The notes below the pieces were generated by a model that ran no database searches, had not been told where the DNA came from, and saw nothing but the letters and a program-made list of their open reading frames with translations. From positions 2,282-20,182 of the forward strand of contig CARUOB010000057.1 of NCBI GenBank assembly GCA_949076555.1: DNA of 17,901 nt. The letters run 5' to 3'. Of this stretch, positions 7,718 through 14,909 are shown in pieces. How positions within the stretch are numbered: the first letter of the stretch is position 1; every line of letters begins with the position of its first letter. This DNA is from an uncultured Lachnospiraceae bacterium. Lineage in GTDB: Bacteria; Bacillota; Clostridia; Lachnospirales; Lachnospiraceae. The translations under genes were made by a program, and so were the position numbers.

Positions 7718-9805
7718 TTATACTCTCTCTTTCAAGATCCTGTCAATCAATTCCTGCAAAGCCTCGATGTCTATGGGCTTTGTGAAATGCTCATTCATTC
7801 CGGCTTTCAGGGATTTCATCCGGTCTCCCTCCATGGCATCCGAAGAGAGGGCAATAATCGGAACCTTTGAAATCACCTCATTCTCCAGTCTGCGGATCGC
7901 CCGCGCTGTCTCGTAACCGTCCATGCCGGGCATCTGTATATCCATCAGCACCAAAGTATATTTTCCGGGCGCAGAACTTTTCAGAATCTCATATGCGCTC
8001 ACACCGTCGCACGCCGTCTCCACCCGGTAACCGAGATTTTTGAGAAGTTCCTCCTCGATCTCCCGGTTGATCCCGTTATCCTCCACAAGAAGAACCGTGC
8101 CTTCGTCCTTCCTGATATCCGTGTTTTCGCTGACAGCGCTCTCATGCTCCATGAAAGAAGCGGTTACTGGATACTTCAGGGGAAGGCTCACCGTAAAGAT
8201 ACTTCCCTTTCCAACTTCGCTCTCCACCTCCACAGTGCCGCCCATAGTCTCCGCATAACTTCGCACCACCGCAAGCCCTGCCCCCGGCATACCGTTATAA
8301 ATCGCGGTTTTTTCTGGTCTGGCCGGATGAAAAACTGCTTCAAACTGCTCCTCCGGGATGCCGCATCCGCTGTCCTCTATGATAAACCGGAACAGACCAC
8401 GGCCTTTCTGACTGCTTTCACTCTCCCTGACCGTAAGACTCACCCGTCCCTGCGACGGCGTGTACTTGATCGCGTTGTCAAGCAGTTGGTTCAGAATTTC
8501 CCTAAGCCTTATGTAATCGACCTCCACCGAGAAATGAGAAAGGCCTGCCTTGTCCATGGAAAACTGTATTTTTTTCGCTTTAATCGGACGTTCGGCGCTC
8601 TTTGCAACCTCCGCAAGCAGCTCGCCCAAATGATATTCCCGCTCCGTAAGCTCCGCCCTTGCCGGTTCATTTAAATTATCCTTTAGGAACTCCTCAAAGA
8701 CTGCCAGAAGTTCCTCCCCCGAAAGGTGGATTTTCTCTATGCATTCTCCCACCTTTCCCGGATCGCCGACGCATCCTTTCAAAAGCTCCGCATACCCGAT
8801 AATGGCATTTAAAGGCGTCCGGATATCGTGGGACATATTGGCAAAAAAAGTGTTTCTTGCAAGCCTTTCCATCTCCGCCTGCCGCAGTGCGGATTTGAGA
8901 AGCGACTGTCTCTCCACCTGCTCCGTAATATCCTGCGACACGGAGAGGGCAATCACATCCCCCGTGTGCTCGTTTTTCTCCAGAAAGAACAGATAGTGGC
9001 TTAAACGCCTCCGGCCATACATATCCGTCACCCAGCCGTCATAGACCTGTATCCGCTCTCCCTCCTCATAACAGCGGATCAGTCTTTCCGTATCAAAAAA
9101 ACGCCAGTATTCGTCAAGTCCGTCAGCCTCCGCAAAGTCTGCCCAGAAAGCTGTAAAATCAGAGTATTTCTCAAAGGGCGTTATGCCCATAAAAGTAAAG
9201 AGATTTTTTACCTCACCCTCCTGATCAAGCAGGGATGCCGAAATGAACTCATCCCTCGTCAGATTAATCTCCACAAAAGAAACCGCGTCATACAGGAGCG
9301 CTTTCTTAAAGTAATCCTCTTTCAAACGGGCGTCGTAAAGAGACTCGTTCACCCGCTCAAGCTCTGCCACCCGCCGCTCCATCCGTTCTGTGGCATCTTC
9401 TATAAAAACATAGAAAAGATCCCCGTAGTCCTGCGTATGCACAAAGTGTCCGTAATCTTCCACCCAGCGCACCGTGCCGTCCTTTCGGATAATCCGGTAT
9501 TCCACATAGTCGAGTTTCTCACCGCTGTGCGCAATCTGCGTCCCAATGCTGTTCTCCACCGCATCGATGTCCTCCGGATGAACAAGCCCTTTAAAGGTGT
9601 AACCTGTCAGCTTCTTAAACTCTTCCCGTGTGTCACAGCCGAAGATCCGCAGCATGGCATCATTTATATAGATCAGCTCCTCATCCCCGTCGGCGTGATA
9701 AATAAAGAAGCCGCCGGGCATTCCCTCCGCAATCTGCTCTATAACAGGAAGCGTCTGTTCATTGAAGCTGATCGTCAATTCCGATTTATCTGTCTGTGGT
9801 TTCAC
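7718..9805 (-). CDS. Cytosolic PAS hybrid histidine kinase with C-terminal receiver domain
   Basis: This 695-residue protein has no membrane segment. It has a PAS domain (about 18-140, with the PAS_3-like signature HPEDIDAV...YRIIRKDGTVRWVEDYG), a second PAS-like region (about 165-295) and HisKA with H326 in NMSHDIRTPLNAIIGY. The ATPase has N444 in LLDNAIKYTP and DSGCGIP at 478-484. The receiver (about 569-690) has D622 and the Lys of TKP at 676. The segment between the D box and G2 box is unusual: VFHPARPEK replaces the usual FEPFYR-like F box, and GAGLAVV replaces GTGLGLAI. ATP handling may therefore differ from its neighbour. The start is GTG (9805-9803) with GGAGGAG 6 bases upstream. It is the first gene of the operon with the membrane hybrid kinase, and is divergent from the OmpR-type regulator across a shared 107-bp region. 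Its signal is likely intracellular, but the ligand is unknown. Confidence 0.93.
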   Translation of the reverse strand: MKPQTDKSELTISFNEQTLPVIEQIAEGMPGGFFIYHADGDEELIYINDAMLRIFGCDTREEFKKLTGYTFKGLVHPEDIDAVENSIGTQIAHSGEKLDYVEYRIIRKDGTVRWVEDYGHFVHTQDYGDLFYVFIEDATERMERRVAELERVNESLYDARLKEDYFKKALLYDAVSFVEINLTRDEFISASLLDQEGEVKNLFTFMGITPFEKYSDFTAFWADFAEADGLDEYWRFFDTERLIRCYEEGERIQVYDGWVTDMYGRRRLSHYLFFLEKNEHTGDVIALSVSQDITEQVERQSLLKSALRQAEMERLARNTFFANMSHDIRTPLNAIIGYAELLKGCVGDPGKVGECIEKIHLSGEELLAVFEEFLKDNLNEPARAELTEREYHLGELLAEVAKSAERPIKAKKIQFSMDKAGLSHFSVEVDYIRLREILNQLLDNAIKYTPSQGRVSLTVRESESSQKGRGLFRFIIEDSGCGIPEEQFEAVFHPARPEKTAIYNGMPGAGLAVVRSYAETMGGTVEVESEVGKGSIFTVSLPLKYPVTASFMEHESAVSENTDIRKDEGTVLLVEDNGINREIEEELLKNLGYRVETACDGVSAYEILKSSAPGKYTLVLMDIQMPGMDGYETARAIRRLENEVISKVPIIALSSDAMEGDRMKSLKAGMNEHFTKPIDIEALQELIDRILKERV

Positions 9806-9824
9806 TGTCTCTCCTCCCAGAATG

Positions 9825-9830
9825 ATTATA
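9825..9830 (-). promoter_or_regulatory. Probable -10 of the hybrid-kinase operon
   Basis: A perfect minus-strand TATAAT at 9830-9825 lies 20 bases upstream of the GTG start of the cytosolic kinase. No consensus -35 is evident at 17 bp spacing (TTTTCT). The tandem repeats of the divergent regulator promoter (9857-9874) lie just upstream, so one regulator could act on both directions. This is a prediction from sequence only. Confidence 0.45.
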
Positions 9831-9856
9831 CAATTTTCTTGAAAAAAAGAAAAGCA

Positions 9857-9890
9857 TTTAGAGCTTTTTTAAAGAATTATGTGATAAACT
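9857..9890 (+). promoter_or_regulatory. Probable autoregulated promoter of the response regulator gene
   Basis: TTTAGAG (9857-9863) and TTTAAAG (9868-9874) are 11 bp apart, and a -10-like TAAACT (9885-9890) begins exactly 11 bp after the last G. This is the same geometry as at the two lipoprotein promoters. The -10 is a poor match to TATAAT and there is no -35, as expected of an activator-dependent promoter. A start near 9897 leaves a leader of about 16 nt, which favours the ATG at 9913 over the GTG at 9901. Confidence 0.5.
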
Positions 9891-9912
9891 ATAGGAAAAG
9901 GTGGAAAAAGCC

Positions 9913-10590
9913 ATGCGGATACTGCTTGCGGAAGATGATGAAAAACTGAATGAAACGCTTGTCTACGGGCTGACACGGGCAGGCTTTATTGTGGACGCCT
10001 GCTTTGACGGGGAGGACGCACTCTTCTACGGAGAACAGAATATCTACGATATTATTCTCTTAGACCGCATGCTGCCGTGCATGAATGGCACGGATGTGCT
10101 TTCTTCCCTGAGAAAGCAGGGCGTCCCCACACCCGTGATTTTAATCACCGCCCTCGGCACCCTGTCCGATAAAGTGGAGGGGCTTGATCTGGGAGCGGAC
10201 GATTATCTCGTAAAACCCTTTGCGCTGGAAGAGCTTTTGGCCAGAATCCGCTGTGTGACCAGACGGCCGCGCCGCATTGTGGCTGAGGAAACCGGCTCCC
10301 TTGCGGATATCCTCTTTCTGCCTGTGGAAAACAAGCTCACCGGGCCGACGGGAAGCTGTACGCTGTCGAAACGGGAGGCGGCGCTTCTGGAAGCGTTTCT
10401 GAAAAGCGGCGGCGCTACCCTTTCCAGAAGCCATCTTCTCTTAAAAGTATGGGGCCCCGACAGCGACGTGGAGGAGGGCAATCTGGACAATTACATCCAT
10501 TTTCTGCGAAGGCGTCTGAAAGCGGTTGGCAGCCGCCTGAATCTGAAGACAGTCCGCGGCGTGGGCTACGCCCTGACAGAGCTTTCGTGA
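9913..10590 (+). CDS. OmpR/PhoB-family response regulator
   Basis: The 225-residue product is a standard two-domain regulator. The receiver (about 1-115) has acidic pocket E7-D8-D9, phospho-acceptor D51 in LLDRMLP, T79 and K101 in DDYLVKP. The winged-helix DNA-binding domain (about 125-222) has the usual LSKREAALLEAFL opening, a recognition-helix region around NLDNYIHFLRRRLK and a terminal TVRGVGYAL hairpin. It would bind tandem direct repeats as a dimer when phosphorylated by its partner kinase. ATG 9913 gives the normal MRILLAEDD N-terminus and has AGGTGG about 8 bases upstream; a GTG at 9901 is in frame but lies too close to the predicted transcript start. It precedes the cognate kinase gene by 106 bp. 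Repeats in its own promoter and before both lipoprotein genes make those genes its likely targets (inference). Confidence 0.95.
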   Translation: MRILLAEDDEKLNETLVYGLTRAGFIVDACFDGEDALFYGEQNIYDIILLDRMLPCMNGTDVLSSLRKQGVPTPVILITALGTLSDKVEGLDLGADDYLVKPFALEELLARIRCVTRRPRRIVAEETGSLADILFLPVENKLTGPTGSCTLSKREAALLEAFLKSGGATLSRSHLLLKVWGPDSDVEEGNLDNYIHFLRRRLKAVGSRLNLKTVRGVGYALTELS

Positions 10591-10696
10591 CATGCGTACG
10601 GCGCGCGATCTATTGACCGATTCGGTCTGTGCAGGCACAGATCCGTAAGCCGCCTGTCCCTTCGCCCCACAATCCTGTACAGAAACGAGGAGAAAC
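10591..10696 (+). other. Structured spacer between regulator and kinase genes
   Basis: Regulator and kinase genes of this type are usually adjacent or overlapping; here 106 bp separate them. The spacer contains two adjacent small hairpins: GACCG/CGGTC (10615-10619 with 10623-10627, 3-nt loop) and TGTGC/GCACA (10628-10632 with 10635-10639, 2-nt loop). Both are enclosed by GATC/GATC (10607-10610 with 10640-10643), giving a cloverleaf-like fold. There is no T-run, so it is not a standard terminator. It could tune kinase expression relative to the regulator or stabilise processed mRNA. No ORF or promoter was recognised. Confidence 0.35.
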
Positions 10697-11998
10697 ATGT
10701 TCCGAAAAGTACATCTGTATCTGACGGCGCTCTGCGCTGGCATCACCACCGCCATACTGATCGTGATGTCCATGCTCTATCTGTATCTTTCAGAAAAAGA
10801 GCTGTACGAAAACCAATTCCGTTCTTTCCAGAACGATATCAATACCATCGCCACCAGCCTGGAACAGCAGTCCGTGATCTCCATGGAATGGCTCTCCAAA
10901 ATGGAGGCGCGCGGCGGTTACAGTTTTTACGCTCTCGACAACGGTGTCCCGTTTCTCTATAACCGTCTGACGAATTTGTCCGAATCCTCCGAAATCCGCA
11001 GTCTCTTGGACGCGTGTCTGGAAGTCTACGAGTCCGAATACAAAATCGGCTTTTTAGAAGCATCCGGCGCGAACGCCTACAATACCTGTCACCATGTGGA
11101 ATTTCCTTTTGATCCTGCGGGAAAAAAACACGAGTTTCATATCAGCGTCATCGAACTGCAGCGGGGAACGTCCTCCCTGCAGCTTCTTGTGCTCTCCCCT
11201 CTCGATTTTCTCAGAAAACAGATCACAAGACAGCGGATGCGCTTTTTGCTGATCGATATTGCCGCCATATTGCTCCTGTCCCTCTTTTCCTTTTTCTTCA
11301 CCGGAAAACTGTTACAGCCTGTCATCGAAAGCCGGAAGAAACAGACGGAATTTGTGGCGGCCGCCTCCCACGAGCTGCGCACGCCCCTCGCCGTGATTCT
11401 CTCGTCCGTCGAATGCTGCCGCAGCGCGGATGCGGAAAGGCAGACGCGTTTTCTCGACACGATCAAACAGGAAGGCGATATTTTGGCTGCTTTGGTCAAT
11501 GATATGCTCACGTTAAGCGCCTCCGACTCGCAGCGCTTCTCCTGCCGCCCGGCGCCCGTGGAGCTGGACACGCTTCTCATCAACACCTACGAGGCTTTTG
11601 AGCCGCTGGCTTTCGAAAAGAAGCTGTCCCTTTCCGTCTCTCTTCCGGACGAATCCCTGCCGATGTGCACGGCGGACGCAGACCGCATCGTCCAGCTTCT
11701 CTCCATCCTGCTGCACAACGCGCTCAGCTACACCCCGGAAGGCGGCGCTATCACCCTGTCCCTCTCCCGCAAAAAGAACCGTTTCTATCTGACGGTCTCG
11801 GATACCGGCGTGGGGATTCCCGCGGAAGATAAGAAAAAGATTTTCGACCGCTTTTACCGGGCAGAAAAATCCCGAAGCGCCAAAGGGCACTTCGGGCTGG
11901 GTCTTTCTATCGCCGCCGAAATTGTAAAGCTCCACCACGGTTCGATAAACGTCACCGACCGTCCCGGCGGCGGAAGCGTGTTCACGGTCATATTGTGA
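10697..11998 (+). CDS. Membrane sensor histidine kinase, partner of the OmpR-family regulator
   Basis: The 433-residue kinase has a first membrane helix (about 9-31), an extracellular region of about 150 residues with no recognised domain, and a second helix (about 183-203). HisKA has H225 in ASHELRTPLA. The HATPase has N341 in LLHNALSYTP, the D box DTGVGIP with D369, the F box FDRFYRAEKSRS and the G2 box GHFGLGLSIA. The stretch between the second helix and the H box is only about 20 residues, so there is no HAMP domain; the signal must pass directly from the helix to the dimerisation domain. ATG 10697 has GAGGAG 4 bases upstream. Its stop codon lies inside the outer stem of the repeat element at 11994-12090. 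It should phosphorylate D51 of the regulator encoded just upstream. The signal is unknown. Confidence 0.93.
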   Translation: MFRKVHLYLTALCAGITTAILIVMSMLYLYLSEKELYENQFRSFQNDINTIATSLEQQSVISMEWLSKMEARGGYSFYALDNGVPFLYNRLTNLSESSEIRSLLDACLEVYESEYKIGFLEASGANAYNTCHHVEFPFDPAGKKHEFHISVIELQRGTSSLQLLVLSPLDFLRKQITRQRMRFLLIDIAAILLLSLFSFFFTGKLLQPVIESRKKQTEFVAAASHELRTPLAVILSSVECCRSADAERQTRFLDTIKQEGDILAALVNDMLTLSASDSQRFSCRPAPVELDTLLINTYEAFEPLAFEKKLSLSVSLPDESLPMCTADADRIVQLLSILLHNALSYTPEGGAITLSLSRKKNRFYLTVSDTGVGIPAEDKKKIFDRFYRAEKSRSAKGHFGLGLSIAAEIVKLHHGSINVTDRPGGGSVFTVIL

Positions 11999-12090
11999 GA
12001 AGTACTTCTAAAACTCAGCAGCAGAGGCTGCTTCGTTAAGAAGTACTAAGTCTCACATAGGAGAATGCCTAAAATACGGCATTCTCCGCA
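11994..12090 (-). repeat. Structured intergenic element, copy A
   Basis: Read on the minus strand, the element starts with hairpin 1, GGAGAATGCC/GGCATTCTCC (12087-12078 with 12069-12060, 8-nt loop). It continues with an outer stem GTGAGA/TCTCAC (12056-12051 with 12000-11995) enclosing AGTACTTCT/AGAAGTACT (12047-12039 with 12009-12001) and an apical AGCAGC/GCTGCT stem (12032-12027 with 12022-12017). Hairpin 1 and the outer stem are almost identical in copy B at 16653-16768, while the inner stems differ but still pair. It fills the gap between the convergent kinase and DUF6033-like genes, overlapping the kinase stop codon. There is no T-run on either strand, so it is not a classical terminator, though the convergent position would suit one. 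Confidence 0.85.
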
Positions 12091-12092
12091 TA

Positions 12093-12968
12093 TCACTTGC
12101 CTGGTTTCGGTTTCGGGTTCATCAGCGCGCTCGGTATCTTGAAAAACACATAATTCTGTGCCAGCTCCGTTGCCGCCTCGGAAAGCACGTCGGGGTTTAC
12201 TCCTAATTCCATCTTTTCCCCTGTGGCGCGTTCCATCGCCTGCTGCCTGAGAAGCGCGCTGCTCACCTCTTTCCTTCCAAGAGCAATCTTCTGCTGGTAC
12301 TCCCGCTCATTCTCCCGTTTGTACCACGCTTTGGTGGCGAGATCCATATACATCTTGTGCCGCTCGGCCCGCTTTTCCCAGAAACTCTTCTGTTTCTTTT
12401 TCCTTGAGGAATCCGTGTGCTTTCCGCCGTTACGGAACCCCATCGGAAAGCTCTCGCCCCGGTACTCCTCCTTCGTAGCGCCGAAATAGTGCACCCGGTA
12501 GCTGCCGCCCGCATATGCGCTCCACGGATTGTAGAAGGCGAAATCCCGCCGCAGCGTATCGAGCACCCACTTCTCGTAAGCGGGATCAGCTTTCATCGCC
12601 GCGAATCCCTCCTCGGAAATGTTGACCGACACCGCATCCCACTTCTGGGTCGCGCTCGTGGGAAGCGACGATATTTTCTGGTAAATATACATCTTGTACT
12701 GATCCATGGACATGGTCTGTGCGGCATACTCGTTGCGGTCCCCCGCCTGGGATGCACCGCCCGCCGTGCCCTGCTTGCTTACAAGCTGATCCCGCACTGT
12801 CCCTGCAAAGTTTCCGAAAACCGCATCCTTGCCCGTCTGCGTTCTCCGGCTTCCGCCAAAACTGCCGGACGTTCCGTCCTCCTTCACCGCTCCGCCTGCC
12901 ACATTTTTCATATACTCCAGAGCCTCCGCGTAAAACCGCGTCATCGGCGTAAATAAAAAGCTGCTCAT
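12093..12968 (-). CDS. DUF6033-like protein of unknown function
   Basis: The 291-residue product has no signal peptide or membrane segment. Residues 86-145, with SMDQYKMYIYQKISSLP, VSVNISEEGFAAMKADPAYE and KWVLDTLRRDFAF, followed by a Tyr/Gly-rich HYFGA motif, recall DUF6033 proteins common in Lachnospiraceae. That assignment is from memory of the family pattern and is tentative. The N-terminal 20-85 is Gly/Ser/Thr-rich and probably disordered. Residues 183-235 are strongly basic and predicted helical, and the C-terminus is Pro/Lys-rich. No catalytic motif is seen. ATG 12968 has AGAGGGG about 7 bases upstream. It is a single-gene unit with its own promoter at 13040-13068, ending at structured element A. 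Confidence 0.75.
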   Translation of the reverse strand: MSSFLFTPMTRFYAEALEYMKNVAGGAVKEDGTSGSFGGSRRTQTGKDAVFGNFAGTVRDQLVSKQGTAGGASQAGDRNEYAAQTMSMDQYKMYIYQKISSLPTSATQKWDAVSVNISEEGFAAMKADPAYEKWVLDTLRRDFAFYNPWSAYAGGSYRVHYFGATKEEYRGESFPMGFRNGGKHTDSSRKKKQKSFWEKRAERHKMYMDLATKAWYKRENEREYQQKIALGRKEVSSALLRQQAMERATGEKMELGVNPDVLSEAATELAQNYVFFKIPSALMNPKPKPGK

Positions 12969-13039
12969 AAGCCGCCCCTCTCTTCGTCCGCAGTATTATC
13001 CTGCCGCATACACGATACTGCCTGTTGCCGTTTCTTCTA

Positions 13040-13068
13040 TATATAAATAATACGAATCAGAATGGCAA
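13040..13068 (-). promoter_or_regulatory. Promoter of the DUF6033-like gene
   Basis: On the minus strand TTGCCA (13068-13063) and TATATA (13045-13040) are separated by exactly 17 bp, a good vegetative sigma-A match. The -10 lies about 70 bp upstream of the ATG at 12968. No operator-like repeat is seen. Confidence 0.6.
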
Positions 13069-13128
13069 AAAGTTTCAACAAGATTGTGATATGCAAAATT
13101 TATGCGCAGGAGCTGGTAAACGCCGTCT

Positions 13129-13192
13129 AAAAGTGATTAAAAGTGAGTAAACCCACATTCCCCATTGAAAAAAAATCCCTTTTATGTATAAT
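13129..13192 (+). promoter_or_regulatory. Promoter of the ABC-F operon with upstream tandem decamers
   Basis: TTGAAA (13165-13170) and TATAAT (13187-13192) are 16 bp apart, a strong sigma-A promoter 50 bp before the ABC-F start. Just upstream, AAAAGTGATT and AAAAGTGAGT (13129-13148) are consecutive 10-bp near-identical repeats ending 16 bp before the -35. They could be an activator site or simply an AT-rich upstream element. Nothing else is recognised in the remaining gap 12969-13242 beyond the divergent promoter. Confidence 0.7.
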
Positions 13193-13242
13193 GATATGAG
13201 TAACCGAAACACGTAAAAATACAGAAAACATGAGGACGTAAC

Positions 13243-14883
13243 ATGATACAGGCAAACAACGTAACCTTACGCGTAGGAAAAAAGGCCCTCTTTGAGGACG
13301 TAAACATCAAATTTACAGAAGGGAACTGCTACGGGCTGATCGGCGCGAACGGCGCCGGTAAGTCCACCTTCTTAAAAATTCTTTCAGGCGTTCTGGAAAC
13401 AACCAACGGCGACGTGTCAATCACACCTGGACAGCGTCTCTCGGTTCTGGAGCAGGACCACTTTAAGTACGACGCCTATTCCGTTATGGACACGGTCATC
13501 ATGGGCAACGAGCGGCTCTATCAGATTATGAAGGAGAAGGACGCCATCTATGCCAAGGAGGATTTCTCCGACGAGGACGGCATCCGCGCCAGCGAACTGG
13601 AGGCGGAGTTCGCGGAGATGGACGGCTGGGACGCGGAATCCAACGCGGCTACGCTCCTGAATGGTCTCGGTGTCGGGACGGAGCTGCACTACAGCCAGAT
13701 GGCTGACTTAAACGGTAACGAAAAAGTCAAGGTACTCCTGGCAAAAGCGCTTTTCGGCAATCCCGATATCCTGCTTCTGGACGAGCCCACCAACCATCTG
13801 GACTTAGACGCGATCGCCTGGCTGGAGGAGTTCCTGATCAATTTTGAAAACACGGTGATCGTGGTGTCCCACGACCGCTACTTTCTGAATAAAGTCTGCA
13901 CCCACACGGCGGATATCGACTACGGCAAGATCCAGCTCTATGCGGGCAACTACGATTTCTGGTACGAGTCCAGCCAGCTGATCATCAAGCAGCGCAAGGA
14001 AGCAAATAAAAAGAAAGAGGAACAGATCAAGGAGCTGCAGGAATTTATCTCCCGCTTCTCCGCCAACGCAAGTAAATCCAAACAGGCGACTTCCAGAAAG
14101 CGCGCCCTTGAAAAAATCGAGCTGGACGACATCCGTCCTTCCAGCCGTAAATATCCTTACATTGACTTCCGCCCCGAGCGTGAGATCGGCAACGAGGTTC
14201 TCACCGTGGAGGGCTTAAGCAAAACCATTAACGGAGTAAAGGTACTGGACAATATTTCCTTCATCGTGGGACACGACGACAAAATCGCACTTGTGGGCGG
14301 CAACGAGCTGGCAAAAACCACCCTTCTGCAGATTTTAGTGGGCGAAATGGAGCCGGACGAAGGCACATACAAATGGGGCGTTACCACCTCTCAGGCGTAT
14401 TTCCCGAAGGATAACACGGCAGAGTTTGACAACGACTACACCATCACCGACTGGCTCATGGGCTACTCTCCCGTGAAGGACGTGACTTATGTGCGCGGAT
14501 TCCTAGGCCGTATGCTCTTTGCGGGCGAAGACGGCGTGAAAAGAGTGAAGGTGCTCTCCGGCGGCGAAAAAGTGCGGTGTCTCCTCTCCAAAATGATGAT
14601 AAGCGGCGCCAACTGCCTGCTCTTTGACGAACCTACGAACCATCTCGACATGGAGGCCATCACCGCCTTAAACGAAGGCATGAAGAAATTCAAGGGTGTG
14701 GAAATTTTCTCCTGCCACGATCATCAGGTGGTACAGACCACAGCCAACCGCATTATGGAAATCCTGCCGGACGGCACCCTGATCGACAAGATCACCACCT
14801 ACGACGAGTATCTGGAAAGCGATGAGATGGCGAGAAAGCGCACCGTTTACACGAGCACTGCCAATCAGGAAGACGACGATTAA
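13243..14883 (+). CDS. ABC-F family ATPase (YkpA/YbiT-like)
   Basis: The 546-residue protein has two ATP-binding domains and no membrane segment, as in ABC-F proteins that act on ribosomes rather than in transport. Domain 1 has Walker A GANGAGKS (34-41), a modified signature LNGNEK (156-161), Walker B with D180-E181 and a switch His210. A charged linker (about 240-300) is the P-site tRNA-interaction motif region. Domain 2 has a degenerate Walker A, GGNELAKTT (352-360), where two of the usual glycines are replaced, a normal LSGGEK (438-443), Walker B with D462-E463, and CHDH instead of SHDR at 491-494. The overall layout and length resemble B. subtilis YkpA and E. coli YbiT, housekeeping members; a resistance role is not supported. 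ATG 13243 has GAGGA about 7 bases upstream. PHP and HAD genes follow at 26- and 30-bp gaps, likely one operon. Confidence 0.93.
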   Translation: MIQANNVTLRVGKKALFEDVNIKFTEGNCYGLIGANGAGKSTFLKILSGVLETTNGDVSITPGQRLSVLEQDHFKYDAYSVMDTVIMGNERLYQIMKEKDAIYAKEDFSDEDGIRASELEAEFAEMDGWDAESNAATLLNGLGVGTELHYSQMADLNGNEKVKVLLAKALFGNPDILLLDEPTNHLDLDAIAWLEEFLINFENTVIVVSHDRYFLNKVCTHTADIDYGKIQLYAGNYDFWYESSQLIIKQRKEANKKKEEQIKELQEFISRFSANASKSKQATSRKRALEKIELDDIRPSSRKYPYIDFRPEREIGNEVLTVEGLSKTINGVKVLDNISFIVGHDDKIALVGGNELAKTTLLQILVGEMEPDEGTYKWGVTTSQAYFPKDNTAEFDNDYTITDWLMGYSPVKDVTYVRGFLGRMLFAGEDGVKRVKVLSGGEKVRCLLSKMMISGANCLLFDEPTNHLDMEAITALNEGMKKFKGVEIFSCHDHQVVQTTANRIMEILPDGTLIDKITTYDEYLESDEMARKRTVYTSTANQEDDD

Positions 14884-14909
14884 TGAATAATAGATGATAG
14901 AGGAAAAAG

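Noticed and set aside
9591..9600. TTTAAAG-like word within the cytosolic kinase gene considered as a regulator site
   Set aside because: Single copy, no 11-bp partner and no -10 at the required distance.
11513..11938. Minus-strand ORF of 141 codons inside the sensor kinase
   Set aside because: It lies opposite the HATPase domain with all motifs intact; no ribosome binding site or recognisable protein pattern.
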